From: Maritimibacter sp.
GTDB lineage: Bacteria > Pseudomonadota > Alphaproteobacteria > Rhodobacterales > Rhodobacteraceae
DNA: 61,757 nucleotides
NCBI GenBank assembly: GCA_002701395.1
Contig: NZVC01000060.1
Location: 5,118 to 66,874, forward strand
Direction: 5' to 3'
The notes beneath the pieces were generated by a model that was not told the DNA's origin, ran no database searches, and worked only from the letters and a program-made list of their open reading frames with translations. A program made the translations under genes and the position numbers. Numbering within the stretch: position 1 is the stretch's first letter; each line of letters opens with the position of its first letter. This document shows, in pieces, positions 17,080 through 27,165 of this stretch.

Positions 17080-19065
17080 ATGCGTTGGATCGTCAGAATT
17101 GGACTGGCGCTGGTCGCCGTCGTGGCGCTGGGGCTGGGAGCGTTGGTTCTGTTTCCCACCGAACGCATCGCGCGGATCGCGACCGAACGGTTCGAGGCGG
17201 CAACGGGCCGCGAGATGACCATCGCGGGCGACATCCGCCCGTCGATCTATCCCGTCCTTGGCGTTTCAACCGGCCCCGTTACCATAGCGAACGCGGACTG
17301 GTCCGATGCCGGGCCGCTGCTGACGGCGGACGGTCTGTCGCTGGGCGTCGACCTGATGGCGCTGATCGGCGGGGACATCCACATCACCCATGTGGCCGCC
17401 GACGCGCCAGAGGTGTTGCTGGAGATCGCCGCTGACGGCCGTCGCAACTGGGATATGTCCGACCCGGTCACGGCAGAGGCCGCGCAGCCTGACGATGTGC
17501 CGGAGACGGTCGAAACACCGGGCGGCCTGCCGGTCTTCGCGGTGGACGAAGCGCGAGTGACCGCCGGGCATGTCGTGTTCATCGACCATTCCGCCGGACG
17601 CCGGACCGAGGTCTCTGCAATCGACCTGACCGCCCACCTTCCCGATTTCGCGGGGGCCGCCGATGCGCAGGTCTCTGCGGTGATGAACGGGCAGCAGATC
17701 GGCGCCGAGGTGGCTGTGTCGCAGCTGTCCGCCTTTCTGCAGGCCGGTGCGGTGCCGGTCAGCGTGGCCGCGACCGTCGGCGATAACAGCCTGTCGTTCG
17801 AAGGGCGCGGTGGCCTGTCGCCGGTGGCTGCGGGCGGGCACCTAAGCGCGGATGTCGCGGCGATGGCGGACCTGTTCGCGCTGCTGGACCAGCCCGCGCC
17901 CGCAATCCCCGAGGGGCTGGGTCGCCGGATCGCGCTGGACGCCGAAGTCACCGCGACGGATCAGGCCCGCCTGACTCTGCGCGACGGCACTTTGACGCTG
18001 GACGGCAACCGGCTGGCGGTCGAGGCGGACGTGGATCTTGCCGGGGCGAAGCCGAACATCGTGGGGCGGATCACGGGCGGGGCCCTGGACCTGTCGGCGC
18101 TTGGCGGTGGCAGCGGTGGCGGCGGCGGTGGCGCCACCGGTGATGGAGCGGCGACCGGCTGGCCGACCGACAGCATCGATGTCACCGCGCTGCACACCGT
18201 GAACGCGGACATCTCGATGCAGGCCGAAAGCATCGACCTTGGGGTCGTGACGCTGGGCCGAACCAACCTGCGGACCACGCTGGCCGACGGTCGCGCTGTG
18301 ACCGAGCTTCGCGAGCTTGGCGCCTATGGCGGCACCGTGGCGGGGGCTTTCGTGGTCAACGGCAATGGCGGCCTGTCGGTCCGCGCCAACCTGACCGGTG
18401 CCGGGCTGGCGCTGCAACCGCTGCTGGAACAGGCAGCGGACTATGACCGGCTGGACGCCCCGGCAGAGTTCACGCTGAACCTTCTTGGTGTCGGCAACAG
18501 CATCGACGCGCTGATGCGTAGCCTGTCCGGCGACGGCGCTCTGGGGCTGGGGCAGGGCGAACTGCGCGGGCTCGATATTGCCGGGATGGTACGCAACATG
18601 GACGCCTCGTACGTGGGCGAGGGGCAGAAGACGATTTTCGACAGCGTCGCGATGACCTTCGCCATCGACGGCGGCGTCCTGCGCAATGACGACTTCGCGC
18701 TGGCTGCGCCGCTTCTGACCGCGACCGGCGAGGGCACCGTGGGGATTGGCGCGCAGGTGCTGGACTATCGCCTGTTACCGGTCCTGCTGGAACAGCAGAC
18801 GGGGCAGGGGCTGCGCGTGCCGCTGATCATCTCGGGGCCGTGGGCCGACCCCCGGTTCCGGCTGGATCTTGAATCGCTCGTCGAACAGGAGTTCGGGGAT
18901 GAGATCGAGGAGCTCAAGACCCGCGCGGAAACCGTCGTGACCGACAAGATCAGCGAAGAACTCGGGGTCGAGGTCGACTCGCTCGACAACATCGAGGACA
19001 CGCTGAAAGAGGAACTGACGAACCGCGCGGCAGGAGAGCTTCTGAAGCTGTTGGGCGGAAACTGA
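17080..19065 (+). CDS. AsmA family protein
   Basis: A 661-aa AsmA-like protein, anchored by an N-terminal membrane helix (IVRIGLALVAVVALGLGALVLF) with the bulk in the periplasm. The N-terminal motif RFEAATGREMTIAGDIRPSIYPVLGV and the C-terminal LGLGQGELRGLDIAGMVRNMDAS are typical of AsmA. AsmA-like proteins bridge the envelope and affect phospholipid transport and outer-membrane protein assembly. A Gly-rich linker (GGGSGGGGGG) near residue 345 separates two lobes. The start at 17080 follows GGGGCAGGAT and gives the anchor at once; an in-frame start at 17020 would add 20 residues. Confidence 0.85.
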   Translation: MRWIVRIGLALVAVVALGLGALVLFPTERIARIATERFEAATGREMTIAGDIRPSIYPVLGVSTGPVTIANADWSDAGPLLTADGLSLGVDLMALIGGDIHITHVAADAPEVLLEIAADGRRNWDMSDPVTAEAAQPDDVPETVETPGGLPVFAVDEARVTAGHVVFIDHSAGRRTEVSAIDLTAHLPDFAGAADAQVSAVMNGQQIGAEVAVSQLSAFLQAGAVPVSVAATVGDNSLSFEGRGGLSPVAAGGHLSADVAAMADLFALLDQPAPAIPEGLGRRIALDAEVTATDQARLTLRDGTLTLDGNRLAVEADVDLAGAKPNIVGRITGGALDLSALGGGSGGGGGGATGDGAATGWPTDSIDVTALHTVNADISMQAESIDLGVVTLGRTNLRTTLADGRAVTELRELGAYGGTVAGAFVVNGNGGLSVRANLTGAGLALQPLLEQAADYDRLDAPAEFTLNLLGVGNSIDALMRSLSGDGALGLGQGELRGLDIAGMVRNMDASYVGEGQKTIFDSVAMTFAIDGGVLRNDDFALAAPLLTATGEGTVGIGAQVLDYRLLPVLLEQQTGQGLRVPLIISGPWADPRFRLDLESLVEQEFGDEIEELKTRAETVVTDKISEELGVEVDSLDNIEDTLKEELTNRAAGELLKLLGGN

Positions 19066-19093
19066 CCGCAACCTGCACCGCGAGACAAAGAAG

Positions 19094-19119
19094 AACGCCG
19101 CCTCCGAAGGGCGGCGTTT
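19094..19119. terminator. bidirectional terminator between AsmA gene and gcrA
   Basis: Perfect 9-bp stem AACGCCGCC / GGCGGCGTT with a 7-base loop between two convergent genes. T-rich tracts follow on the minus strand (TTCTTCTTT), weaker ones on the plus strand. Confidence 0.7.
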
Positions 19120-19143
19120 CAACATTCAATCTGGCGATGCGCC

Positions 19144-19719
19144 TTAGCGGCGACGGTCGCGGCGCGAGCTCATCGGCTGGAATGCGACGCTGACGTGGGC
19201 TTCGCAATAGGGTTTGCCCGCCTGCACGGACAGACCGCAGAACCAGAAATCATCGGTCGCCGGGTCGCCGATGGGCCATTTGCAGGTCCGCTCGGTCAGT
19301 TCCATCAGGCTGATGCGCTTTGCCTTCTTCTCGATCTCGCGCACGTTGGCCAGCGTCTCGGGGCTGATCTCGTTCGCGGAAGGCTGCGGCGGCAAAGGCT
19401 GGCCCGCCGGGATGATCGCCTTGCGCGCCACCGGCGCGGGCTTTTCCGGTTCCGCCGCGGGGGCTGCGGCCTTCGCAGGCTCGGGCTTGGACGCGGGCTT
19501 CGCGGGTTCGGCGCGGGGCGCGGGCTTTTCAGCCTCTGCCGGTTTCGCCTCTGCGGCTGCGCCGCCACCGCTGGCGCGGTTCGACAGGCCCAGACGGTGC
19601 ACCTTGCCGATCACGGCATTGCGGGTGACGCCGCCCAGCTCTTTAGCAATCTGGCTGGCGCTCTGGCCTTCCGACCACATCTTCTTCAGAAGTTCCACGC
19701 GCTCGTCGGTCCAGGACAT
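19144..19719 (-). CDS. gcrA: GcrA cell cycle regulator
   Basis: GcrA is an alphaproteobacterial sigma70-associated factor that recruits polymerase to methylated GANTC promoters. The 191-aa protein has the conserved N-terminal DNA-binding domain (MSWTDERVELLKKMWSEGQS, SQIAKELGGVTRNAVIGKVHRLGLSNR), an Ala/Pro/Lys-rich flexible linker of about 70 residues and a C-terminal sigma-contact region (CKWPIGDPATDDFWFCG, YCEAHVSVAFQP). It is convergent with the AsmA gene and divergent from argD. A good promoter is seen upstream. Confidence 0.95.
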   Translation of the reverse strand: MSWTDERVELLKKMWSEGQSASQIAKELGGVTRNAVIGKVHRLGLSNRASGGGAAAEAKPAEAEKPAPRAEPAKPASKPEPAKAAAPAAEPEKPAPVARKAIIPAGQPLPPQPSANEISPETLANVREIEKKAKRISLMELTERTCKWPIGDPATDDFWFCGLSVQAGKPYCEAHVSVAFQPMSSRRDRRR

Positions 19720-19810
19720 GTCCGGTTCCTCAATCTCTCACAACGGCTCATTCGCGCCGGGCACCTTGCCGCCCGGCCTGCGAAGGGCCGATTTTCATCT
19801 GGGTCTCCCT

Positions 19811-19852
19811 ATTTTATGGATCATGGCAGCGGATACAAGGTCAGCTGCCATG
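19811..19852 (-). promoter_or_regulatory. gcrA promoter with overlapping inverted repeat
   Basis: On the minus strand TTGTAT (19838-19833), 16-base spacer, TAAAAT (19816-19811), about 90 bases before gcrA. A perfect 9-bp inverted repeat, CATGGCAGC (19822-19830) and GCTGCCATG (19844-19852), overlaps the spacer and -35 region and may be an operator. The rest of the 396-base gap up to argD shows no gene. Confidence 0.5.
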
Positions 19853-20115
19853 TGCGGGCTGCAGTTGCGGCATTTTCCGCCGCATTCCGGCTGTTTTGCG
19901 CGGCCGGACACAACGGCCTTCCCTTCGCGGCGGTCCTGCGCTATCGACACCGCCATGATCGTACGCGCACATACGCTTCCCGCACGACGCCGACGCTAAG
20001 TCGCCGGCGAACGATCCCGCATGGCCCGCCGGACCATGCCCCACGACACCCCCTAAACATTGACAGCCTGCCGTCTATCCGGCACTTCAAAGGCTTCCAT
20101 ACAAGGACCATCGAC

Positions 20116-21306
20116 ATGATCCCGTCCGTTCTGCCGACTTACAACCGGGCCCCGCTTTCTTTCGTGAAGGGCGAGGGCAGCTGGCTGATCGACACCGAGG
20201 GGCGCCGATTCCTTGACCTTTGCGCCGGGATCGCAACCACGTCGCTGGGCCATGCGAACCCGGACCTTGTCGCCGCGCTGACCGAGCAGGCGAACGCAGT
20301 CTGGCACGTCTCGAACCTGTACACCATTCCGCAGCAGCAGAAGCTGGCGGACATGCTGGTCGAGAACACCTTCGCCGACACCGTGTTCTTCACCAACTCG
20401 GGCACCGAGGCCTGCGAACTGGCCGTGAAGATGGCGCGCAAGCATCAGCATGACGCGGGCCACCCGGAAAAGACGCAGATCCTGACCTTTACCGGCAACT
20501 TCCACGGCCGGTCTTCGGCCGCCATCGCCGCCTCGGGGACCGAGAAGATGGCGAAGGGGTTCGAGCCGCTGCTGCCGGGCTTCACCATCCTGCCGTTCGG
20601 CGATCTCGACGCGGTGAAGGCCGCCGCGAACGAGACGACCGCCGCCATCCTGATCGAGCCGATCCAAGGCGAAGGCGGCATCCGCCCGCTGCCCGACGAC
20701 CAGCTGAAGGCCCTGCGCGAGATCTGCGACGCCACCGGCGCGCTGCTGATCTTCGACGAGGTGCAATGCGGCATGGGCCGGAGCGGACGCCTGTTCGCCC
20801 ATGAATGGTCCGGCGTGACGCCTGACATCATGATGGTCGCCAAGGGCATCGGCGGGGGTTTTCCACTGGGCGCCGTGATGGCGACCGAACATGCCGCGTC
20901 CGGCATGGTTGCGGGCACCCACGGGTCGACCTATGGCGGCAACCCGCTGGGCTGCGCCGTGGGCGCCAAGGTGATGGAAATCGTGACCTCTGACGGCTTC
21001 CTTGACGACGTGAACCGCAAGGCCGGGATGCTGCGCCAGAAGCTTGAAGGTCTGGTGGCCGCGCATCCCGACGTGTTCGATCACGTCCGGGGGCAGGGCC
21101 TGATGCTGGGTCTTGTGTGCAAGCCCGCCGTGCAGGCCGCTGACGTGGTCAAGGCCGGCTATGCGCAAGAGATGCTGCTGGTCCCCGCCGCCGAGAACAC
21201 CGTGCGCCTGCTGCCCGCGCTGACCATCGGCGACGACGAGCTTGCCGAAACGGTCTCCCGCCTTGACCGCGCCGCCGCTTCTTTGGACATGACGCAACCC
21301 GCCTGA
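20116..21306 (+). CDS. argD: acetylornithine aminotransferase
   Basis: A PLP-dependent class-III aminotransferase (396 aa) that converts N-acetylglutamate semialdehyde to N-acetylornithine in arginine synthesis; it may also act on succinyl-diaminopimelate. Seen are [25 protein letters not shown], the cofactor site [27 protein letters not shown] and the Schiff-base lysine in [14 protein letters not shown]. The start at 20116 is preceded by AAGGACCATCGAC. argF follows 71 bases downstream, so the two form an arginine operon. Confidence 0.95.
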   Translation: MIPSVLPTYNRAPLSFVKGEGSWLIDTEGRRFLDLCAGIATTSLGHANPDLVAALTEQANAVWHVSNLYTIPQQQKLADMLVENTFADTVFFTNSGTEACELAVKMARKHQHDAGHPEKTQILTFTGNFHGRSSAAIAASGTEKMAKGFEPLLPGFTILPFGDLDAVKAAANETTAAILIEPIQGEGGIRPLPDDQLKALREICDATGALLIFDEVQCGMGRSGRLFAHEWSGVTPDIMMVAKGIGGGFPLGAVMATEHAASGMVAGTHGSTYGGNPLGCAVGAKVMEIVTSDGFLDDVNRKAGMLRQKLEGLVAAHPDVFDHVRGQGLMLGLVCKPAVQAADVVKAGYAQEMLLVPAAENTVRLLPALTIGDDELAETVSRLDRAAASLDMTQPA

Positions 21307-21377
21307 CCCTTACCACGGGCGAACCGGAAGAACGGCACCCCGGGCAACGGCCCGGGGATCGCCGCAAGGACCTGATG

Positions 21378-22304
21378 ATGAAACATTTTCTAGACATTCA
21401 CACCACCGATACCGATGACTTGCGGGCGATCATCGACAGCGCGCAGGCGATGAAAACCGCGCGCAACGGCCGTCCCAAGGGAACGAAGGACGACGACCAG
21501 CCGCTGGCCGGTCAGATGGTCGCGCTGATCTTCGAAAAGCCGTCGACCCGGACGCGCATCTCGTTCGACGTGGGCGTGCGCCAGATGGGCGGCGAGACGA
21601 TGGTGCTGTCGGGCGCCGACATGCAGCTGGGCCACGGCGAGACCATCGCCGACACCGCCCGCGTTCTGTCGCGCTACGTCGACCTGATCATGATCCGGAC
21701 CTTCGAGGAAGCGACCCTTCTGGAGATGGCCGAGCATGCCGACGTGCCGGTGATCAACGGCCTGACCAACCGCACGCACCCCTGCCAGATCATGGCCGAC
21801 GTGATGACCTTCGAAGAACACCGCGGCCCGATCGCCGACAAGAAGGTCGTGTGGTCCGGCGACGGCAACAACGTCTTCGCCTCGTTCGCCCACGCCGCCG
21901 GTCAGTTCGGCTTTGACCTGACCTTCACCGGCCCGGAAACGCTGGACCCGGAAAAGGCGTGGTTCGACTACTGCGCTGGCAAAGGCCGCCCGCTTACTGT
22001 CGAGCGTGACCCGGTCAAGGCGGTCACCGGCGCCGATCTGGTGGTGACCGACACGTGGGTGTCGATGCACGATCCCCAGTCCGCACGCGAGCGGCGGCAC
22101 AACCAACTGCGCCCCTATCAGGTGAACGAGGCGCTGATGAAACATGCCAAGGACGATGCGCTGTTCATGCACTGTCTGCCCGCTCACCGCGACGACGAGG
22201 CGACCAGCGCCGTGATGGACGGTTCGCATTCGGTCATCTTCGACGAGGCCGAGAACCGTCTGCATGCCCAGAAGGCGATCATGCGCTATTGTCTCGGCGT
22301 CTGA
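21378..22304 (+). CDS. argF: ornithine carbamoyltransferase
   Basis: Transfers the carbamoyl group to ornithine to give citrulline. The 308 aa contain the carbamoyl-phosphate motif [12 protein letters not shown], the [11 protein letters not shown] stretch and the ornithine-side HCLPAHR loop. Two ATGs lie in tandem at 21375 and 21378; the AAGGA box is seven bases before the second, which was preferred. It follows argD and is closed by a terminator. Confidence 0.96.
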   Translation: MKHFLDIHTTDTDDLRAIIDSAQAMKTARNGRPKGTKDDDQPLAGQMVALIFEKPSTRTRISFDVGVRQMGGETMVLSGADMQLGHGETIADTARVLSRYVDLIMIRTFEEATLLEMAEHADVPVINGLTNRTHPCQIMADVMTFEEHRGPIADKKVVWSGDGNNVFASFAHAAGQFGFDLTFTGPETLDPEKAWFDYCAGKGRPLTVERDPVKAVTGADLVVTDTWVSMHDPQSARERRHNQLRPYQVNEALMKHAKDDALFMHCLPAHRDDEATSAVMDGSHSVIFDEAENRLHAQKAIMRYCLGV

Positions 22305-22321
22305 GCGCATAGCAGCCAGTC

Positions 22322-22357
22322 AAAGCCGCCGCGATTTCACGATCTCGGCGGCTTTTG
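22322..22357 (+). terminator. terminator after argF
   Basis: Perfect 10-bp stem AAAGCCGCCG / CGGCGGCTTT with a 14-base loop, followed by TTTTGCTT. Confidence 0.8.
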
Positions 22358-22412
22358 CTTGTCTGTGCCGCCTGCGCGCATACGTTAGCGCCAGCAGGAA
22401 TTGGAGACGACT

Positions 22413-23825
22413 ATGGCAGAAGCACGCATCGGGCTCGTCGGGCTTGGAGTAATGGGCGCGAACCTTGCGCTGAATATCGCGGACAATGGCTTCCCCGTCG
22501 TCGTCCACAACCGCACGACCAGCGTGATCGACGATTTCATCGCGAACGCGGGCGATCTGGCGGACCGGCTGGTTCCGGCGCAGGACTATGCCCAGATGGC
22601 CGCCGCGCTGACGCCGCCCCGCGCCATCATCATCATGGTCAAGGCGGGCGGCCCGGTCGATGCGGTGATCGACGAACTGAAGCCGCATCTCGACAAGGGC
22701 GACATCATCATCGACGCGGGCAACGCCGACTTCAACGACACCCGCCGCCGCGAGGCTGACCTGAAGGACGAGGGGTATCGCTTCGTCGGCATGGGCGTGT
22801 CGGGCGGCGAGGAAGGCGCGCGGCACGGTCCGTCGATCATGGTCGGCGGCGCGCCCGAGGCTTATGCCGAACTGTCCGAGATCGTCGAAGCCATCGCCGC
22901 CAAGTATCAGGACGTGCCTTGCGCCGCCCACATGGGCCCCGATGGCGCGGGCCACTTCGTGAAGACGGTGCACAACGGCATCGAATACGCCGACATGCAG
23001 ATGATCGCCGAGATCTACGGTATCCTGCGCGACGGCGACGGCCGCTCGCCCGAGGCGATTGGAGAGATCTTCCACGAGTGGAACCAAGGTCCGCTTCAGT
23101 CCTACCTTGTCGAGATCACGGCCGAGGTGCTGCGGGCGACCGATCCGGAAACCGGGTCGCCGATGGTGGACATCATTCAGGACATGGCCGGTCAGAAGGG
23201 CACCGGCCGCTGGACCGTGATCGAGGCGCTGAAGCTTGGACAGTCGCCCTCGACCATCGAGGCCGCGGTGGCCGCGCGGTCCTGGTCCGCGGGCAAGCCG
23301 CTGCGCGAAACGGCAGAGGGGCTGCTAAAGGAACTTCCGGGCGCAGAGACCGCGCTGCCGCTGCTGGAGGGCGATCTTGAACGGGCGCTGCTGGCGGCGC
23401 GCATCATCGGCTACAGTCAGGGCTTCTCGCTGCTGCGCGCGGCGTCGGACGAGTTCGACTGGAACCTCGACCTGTCCTCGGCCGCCGAGATCTGGCGCGC
23501 GGGCTGCATCATCCGGTCGTCGCTTTTGGACGATATCGCCACCGCCTTCCGCGAGGATCTTCCGGGCGACACGCTGGTGCTGGCGCCGTCCTTCGTGCGG
23601 ATGCTGAACGACGCGATCCCGGCCCTGCGCCGGGTGGTGTCGCAGTCGGCGATCAATGGCCTAGCGGTGCCCGCGCTGTCGTCGGCGCTGGCTTATTACG
23701 ACACGCTGCGTAAAGGCCGCGGAACCGCCGCCCTGATCCAGGGGCAGCGCGACTTCTTCGGCGCCCACGGGTTCGAGCGGACCGACAAGGACGGCACCGA
23801 CTACCACGGGCCGTGGGGTCAGTAA
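22413..23825 (+). CDS. gnd: 6-phosphogluconate dehydrogenase, decarboxylating
   Basis: Oxidises 6-phosphogluconate to ribulose 5-phosphate and CO2 with NADP+. The 470-aa length is that of the long dimeric form. The Rossmann motif GLVGLGVMGANLALNIADNG, the VGMGVSGGEEGARHGPSIMVGG substrate loop and HMGPDGAGHFVKTVHNGIEY with the catalytic Lys are all present. The ATG at 22413 has GGAG six bases upstream. It stands alone between argF and the convergent hrpB. Confidence 0.96.
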   Translation: MAEARIGLVGLGVMGANLALNIADNGFPVVVHNRTTSVIDDFIANAGDLADRLVPAQDYAQMAAALTPPRAIIIMVKAGGPVDAVIDELKPHLDKGDIIIDAGNADFNDTRRREADLKDEGYRFVGMGVSGGEEGARHGPSIMVGGAPEAYAELSEIVEAIAAKYQDVPCAAHMGPDGAGHFVKTVHNGIEYADMQMIAEIYGILRDGDGRSPEAIGEIFHEWNQGPLQSYLVEITAEVLRATDPETGSPMVDIIQDMAGQKGTGRWTVIEALKLGQSPSTIEAAVAARSWSAGKPLRETAEGLLKELPGAETALPLLEGDLERALLAARIIGYSQGFSLLRAASDEFDWNLDLSSAAEIWRAGCIIRSSLLDDIATAFREDLPGDTLVLAPSFVRMLNDAIPALRRVVSQSAINGLAVPALSSALAYYDTLRKGRGTAALIQGQRDFFGAHGFERTDKDGTDYHGPWGQ

Positions 23826-23851
23826 GACCGCAGCCGCGCATCTGGACAGGA

Positions 23852-23876
23852 AAGGCCGCCTTCGGGCGGTCTTTTC
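23852..23876 (+). terminator. terminator after gnd
   Basis: Stem AAGGCCGCC / GGCGGTCTT (one wobble) with a TTCG loop and TTTT. It may serve both gnd and the convergent hrpB. Confidence 0.75.
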
Positions 23877-23963
23877 ATTTATCAGGCTTTTGATGCCGAA
23901 TTTTGCGGTCTTTCCCGCCGATCCAACCGCATATCGAACAACGGCGGTGGGCCGTTTCGGCGG

Positions 23964-26375
23964 CTACTTGCGTGGCTTGGCCCGAAGGGTGGGGTCGGCT
24001 TGCGTCGGATCTTCGGGCCACGGATGCTTGGGATACTGGCCGCGCATGTCCTTGCGCACGTCGGCGTAGCTGTTCGCCCAAAACCCCGGAAGATCGGTCG
24101 TCACCTGCACCGGGCGCCGGGCCGGGGACAGCAGCGTGACCCGCAGCGGAAGCCGTTCCGGCCCCACGGTCGGGTGCCGTGTGACGCCGAACATCTCCTG
24201 CAACCGGACCTCGATCCCCGGCACACCCCCGGCGTAATCCACCGGCACCTTGCGGCCCAGCGGCGTCTCGAAATCCGAGGGGGCCAGCCGGTCTAGATCC
24301 TGCTGCTGTGCCCAGTCCAGCCGGGACAGGATGGCCGCCGACAGGTCCAGCCCCTCCAGCGACCGGCGGCCCAGCAGGTGCGGGTACAGCCAATCCCCTA
24401 ACGCGGTCATCAGCCCGTCGTCGGAACAGTCAGGCAGGTCGGCGCCCTGCGCGCGCAGCAGTTCGATCCGCGATTGCAGCCTGCGCGCGCGGTCATTCCA
24501 AGGCAGCCCAACGTCCCGCGCGGCGTCCAGCAGGGCGCTGGCATGGGCCTCGGCGGGCGGGGTTTTCCAGACGCGGTCGTCCAGCACCAGCGCGCCGAAC
24601 ATTTCGTGCCGCCGCGCCTCGACCCGGCGGTGACGCTTGGACCAGCGGCAGACGTCGTGCCACGCGATCCGGTCGGAATAGAGGCCGCGCAGTTCGGCCT
24701 CGGTCAGAGCCACCGCCTGCCGGATCCGCGCTTCGCGTCCGCGTCCGTCAAGGTCGGTCGCGACGATCAGGCGGCTGCCCGCCAGCGGATCGGTCGCGTC
24801 CATCTGGGCGCCGGTGCCGCCCGACAGCAACCAGCGCGGGTCGTCGCCGGGGCGCCGCAGCCCGACCCGGTCGGGATAGGCCAGCGCGGCCATCTCGGCG
24901 GGGGACAGGTCGCTGCCGGTGCCGCGCGCCAGCCGCGCCAGCCGCTTCGCCTCGGACGCGACCCGTTCCAGGCCGGGGTTGCCGCGCGGACGCTTCAGCG
25001 CCGTCAGGCGCAGCGCCAGATCGCAGCCTTCGCCCCGCAGCGGGTCGCGTTCGTTCAACAGTGCGGCCATCTCCGCACCGGAAGGCCCCGCGGATTCCAG
25101 CATATGTGCAAGTCGCGGATGCAGCGGCAGCGCCGCCAGTCGACGCCCGTGTTCGGTGATCGACCCCGACGCATCCAGCGCGCCCAGATCGCGCAGCAGC
25201 GCCCGCGCTTCGTCCAGACCGCCTTCGGGCGGGGCGGTCAGCAACGCAAGATCGTCAGTGCCCGCCACGCCCCACAGCGCCAGTTCCAGCGCCAGACCGC
25301 ACAGGTCGGCGGTCACGATCTCGGGCGGCGGGAAGGCCAGAAGGCCGCCTTCCTCGCCCTTGGTCCACAGCCGATAGCACACGCCCGGCGCAACCCGCCC
25401 GGCGCGCCCGGCCCGCTGCGTCGCCTCGGCCCGCGTCACCCGCTCGGTCACCAGCCGCGACATGCCCCGGCCGGGGTCGAACCGCGCGCGCCGGGCCTGT
25501 CCGCCATCGACCACCACGCGCACGTCCTGAATGGTCAACGCGGTTTCGGCGATCGACGTCGCCAGCACCAGCTTGCGCCCCTCTGCCAGTGGCGAGACGG
25601 CGGCGCGCTGGGCCGCGAAGGGCAGGGCGCCGTACAGCGGCTGCACCCGGACGTCGCGGGGCAAGCGCCCGTCCAGCGCCGCCTGCACGCGCCGGATCTC
25701 GCCCTCTCCCGGAAGGAAGGCAAGGACGCCGCCCTCGGTCTCGGACGCCGCCTGCACCAGCAGGTCGGCCATCGCGGTATCGAACCAGACGCCCTTGGGC
25801 ACGGGCTTGTCCAGCCAGCGCAGATCGACCGGAAAGGACCGCCCGTCCGAGGTCACGACCGGCGCGTTCAGCATCCGCGCCACCGGCTCGGCGTCCAGCG
25901 TGGCGGACATGACCAGCACCAGCATCTCGGGCCGCAACGCGCCGCGCACCTCCCACGCCAGCGCAAGCCCAAGGTCCGCGTTCAGGCTGCGTTCGTGGAA
26001 TTCGTCAAAGATCAGCGCGCCTATTCCGGTCAGTTCCGGGTCGGATTGCAGCATTCGTGTCAGGATGCCCTCGGTCACCACCTCGATCCGCGTGGCCTTC
26101 GACACCTTGGTGTCGCCCCGCATCCGGTAGCCCACGGTTTGTCCGACCTCTTCGCCCAGCACCTCGGCCATCCGCACAGCGGCACCGCGCGCGGCCAGCC
26201 TGCGGGGTTCCAGCATCACGATGCGGCCCTCGGCGGGCAGGCCGGCCTCTAGCATCGCCAGCGGCACGCGCGTGGTCTTGCCCGCCCCGGGTGGCGCCTG
26301 CAGGACGGCAACGCCGGGCCCGCGAAGGGCGGTCAGCAGGTCCGGAACGGCGTCGTCGATCGGAAGGGCGGTCAT
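23964..26375 (-). CDS. hrpB: ATP-dependent RNA helicase HrpB
   Basis: A DEAH-box helicase of 803 aa. Walker A APPGAGKTT is at residues 27-35, DEFHERS near residue 120 and the SAT motif follows; the C-terminal part has the HrpB-specific region ending in ANSYADVRKDMRGQYPKHPWPEDP. The ATG at 26375 was chosen because MTALPIDDAVPDLLTAL aligns with the start of E. coli HrpB; an in-frame ATG at 26411 would overlap the upstream gene. The physiological role of HrpB is poorly known. It lies seven bases behind the DUF3108 gene. Confidence 0.93.
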   Translation of the reverse strand: MTALPIDDAVPDLLTALRGPGVAVLQAPPGAGKTTRVPLAMLEAGLPAEGRIVMLEPRRLAARGAAVRMAEVLGEEVGQTVGYRMRGDTKVSKATRIEVVTEGILTRMLQSDPELTGIGALIFDEFHERSLNADLGLALAWEVRGALRPEMLVLVMSATLDAEPVARMLNAPVVTSDGRSFPVDLRWLDKPVPKGVWFDTAMADLLVQAASETEGGVLAFLPGEGEIRRVQAALDGRLPRDVRVQPLYGALPFAAQRAAVSPLAEGRKLVLATSIAETALTIQDVRVVVDGGQARRARFDPGRGMSRLVTERVTRAEATQRAGRAGRVAPGVCYRLWTKGEEGGLLAFPPPEIVTADLCGLALELALWGVAGTDDLALLTAPPEGGLDEARALLRDLGALDASGSITEHGRRLAALPLHPRLAHMLESAGPSGAEMAALLNERDPLRGEGCDLALRLTALKRPRGNPGLERVASEAKRLARLARGTGSDLSPAEMAALAYPDRVGLRRPGDDPRWLLSGGTGAQMDATDPLAGSRLIVATDLDGRGREARIRQAVALTEAELRGLYSDRIAWHDVCRWSKRHRRVEARRHEMFGALVLDDRVWKTPPAEAHASALLDAARDVGLPWNDRARRLQSRIELLRAQGADLPDCSDDGLMTALGDWLYPHLLGRRSLEGLDLSAAILSRLDWAQQQDLDRLAPSDFETPLGRKVPVDYAGGVPGIEVRLQEMFGVTRHPTVGPERLPLRVTLLSPARRPVQVTTDLPGFWANSYADVRKDMRGQYPKHPWPEDPTQADPTLRAKPRK

Positions 26376-26382
26376 CGGCGCG

Positions 26383-27084
26383 TTATCGACGATCCACCGT
26401 CGCAAGGCCATAGACCGATTGGACCTCGACGCGCCGGGCCCGCATCACGCCCTCGGCGTCGGGCGCGTAGATCACCGTCATGGGAAAGGCGACGTGGCGG
26501 CTGAGCTCATCGGCGGTGAAGCCCTTTAGCCGGCGGTATTCGCCCGTGCAGCCCACGCCGCCGTCCACCGAAGAGGCCGCGCCAAGCCGAACGTGGCTGC
26601 GCCGCGCGCCGTCGAACACCACAAGGGTCCGGCCGCAGACCGAGGGGCCGCGCAGCACGGCCCAGATCCCGGAGAGCGGGTCGACGGTGCCGCCCTGTGT
26701 CCTTGGATCGGGGCTGTCGGCGCCGGGTGGGCGCGGCGAGCCATAGCGCACCACGGTCGGCACACCTCCGTCATAGGCCAATTCCGCCTCGGACTGCCGC
26801 CGCCCGGTGTCCGCCGTCTCGGTATAGCGGTCGGGGGCGGGCAGGCCGTCGCGCACCGCGCCCCACGACCGGGCGCGATAGGAAAACGGCCGGAAGAACC
26901 CGACAGCGCCGGTGCTGTCGACCGCCGCCGCCACCGAGTACCGGCCCGAGGCCTCTTCCGAGGTCAGCCGCAATTCTCCCACCCGGAAGCCCCGGATCGC
27001 GATGTCGTACAGGGCTTCGATGCGGTCGGCGGCAGACGCCGTGGCCGGAAGAAGGGCACACAGAACAAGGGCAAACACGCGCAT
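26383..27084 (-). CDS. secreted DUF3108 domain protein
   Basis: A 233-aa protein with a Sec signal peptide (MRVFALVLCALLPATASA) and a DUF3108-like beta-rich body: YDIAIRGFRVGELRLTSEE, GAVGFFRPFSYRARSWG, SEAELAYDGGVPTVVRYGSP. DUF3108 proteins are predicted periplasmic or outer-membrane-associated; no biochemical role is established. An in-frame ATG at 27126 would add a 14-residue extension without positive charge, so 27084 is preferred. It shares a transcript with hrpB. Confidence 0.75.
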   Translation of the reverse strand: MRVFALVLCALLPATASAADRIEALYDIAIRGFRVGELRLTSEEASGRYSVAAAVDSTGAVGFFRPFSYRARSWGAVRDGLPAPDRYTETADTGRRQSEAELAYDGGVPTVVRYGSPRPPGADSPDPRTQGGTVDPLSGIWAVLRGPSVCGRTLVVFDGARRSHVRLGAASSVDGGVGCTGEYRRLKGFTADELSRHVAFPMTVIYAPDAEGVMRARRVEVQSVYGLATVDRR

Positions 27085-27165
27085 CGGCTGGACATTCCCG
27101 CAGGTGAAAGGGCACACAGATGTCATCGTGTCGCCTTTGGTGACAGCGGAGTAAAGGGGCGGCAG

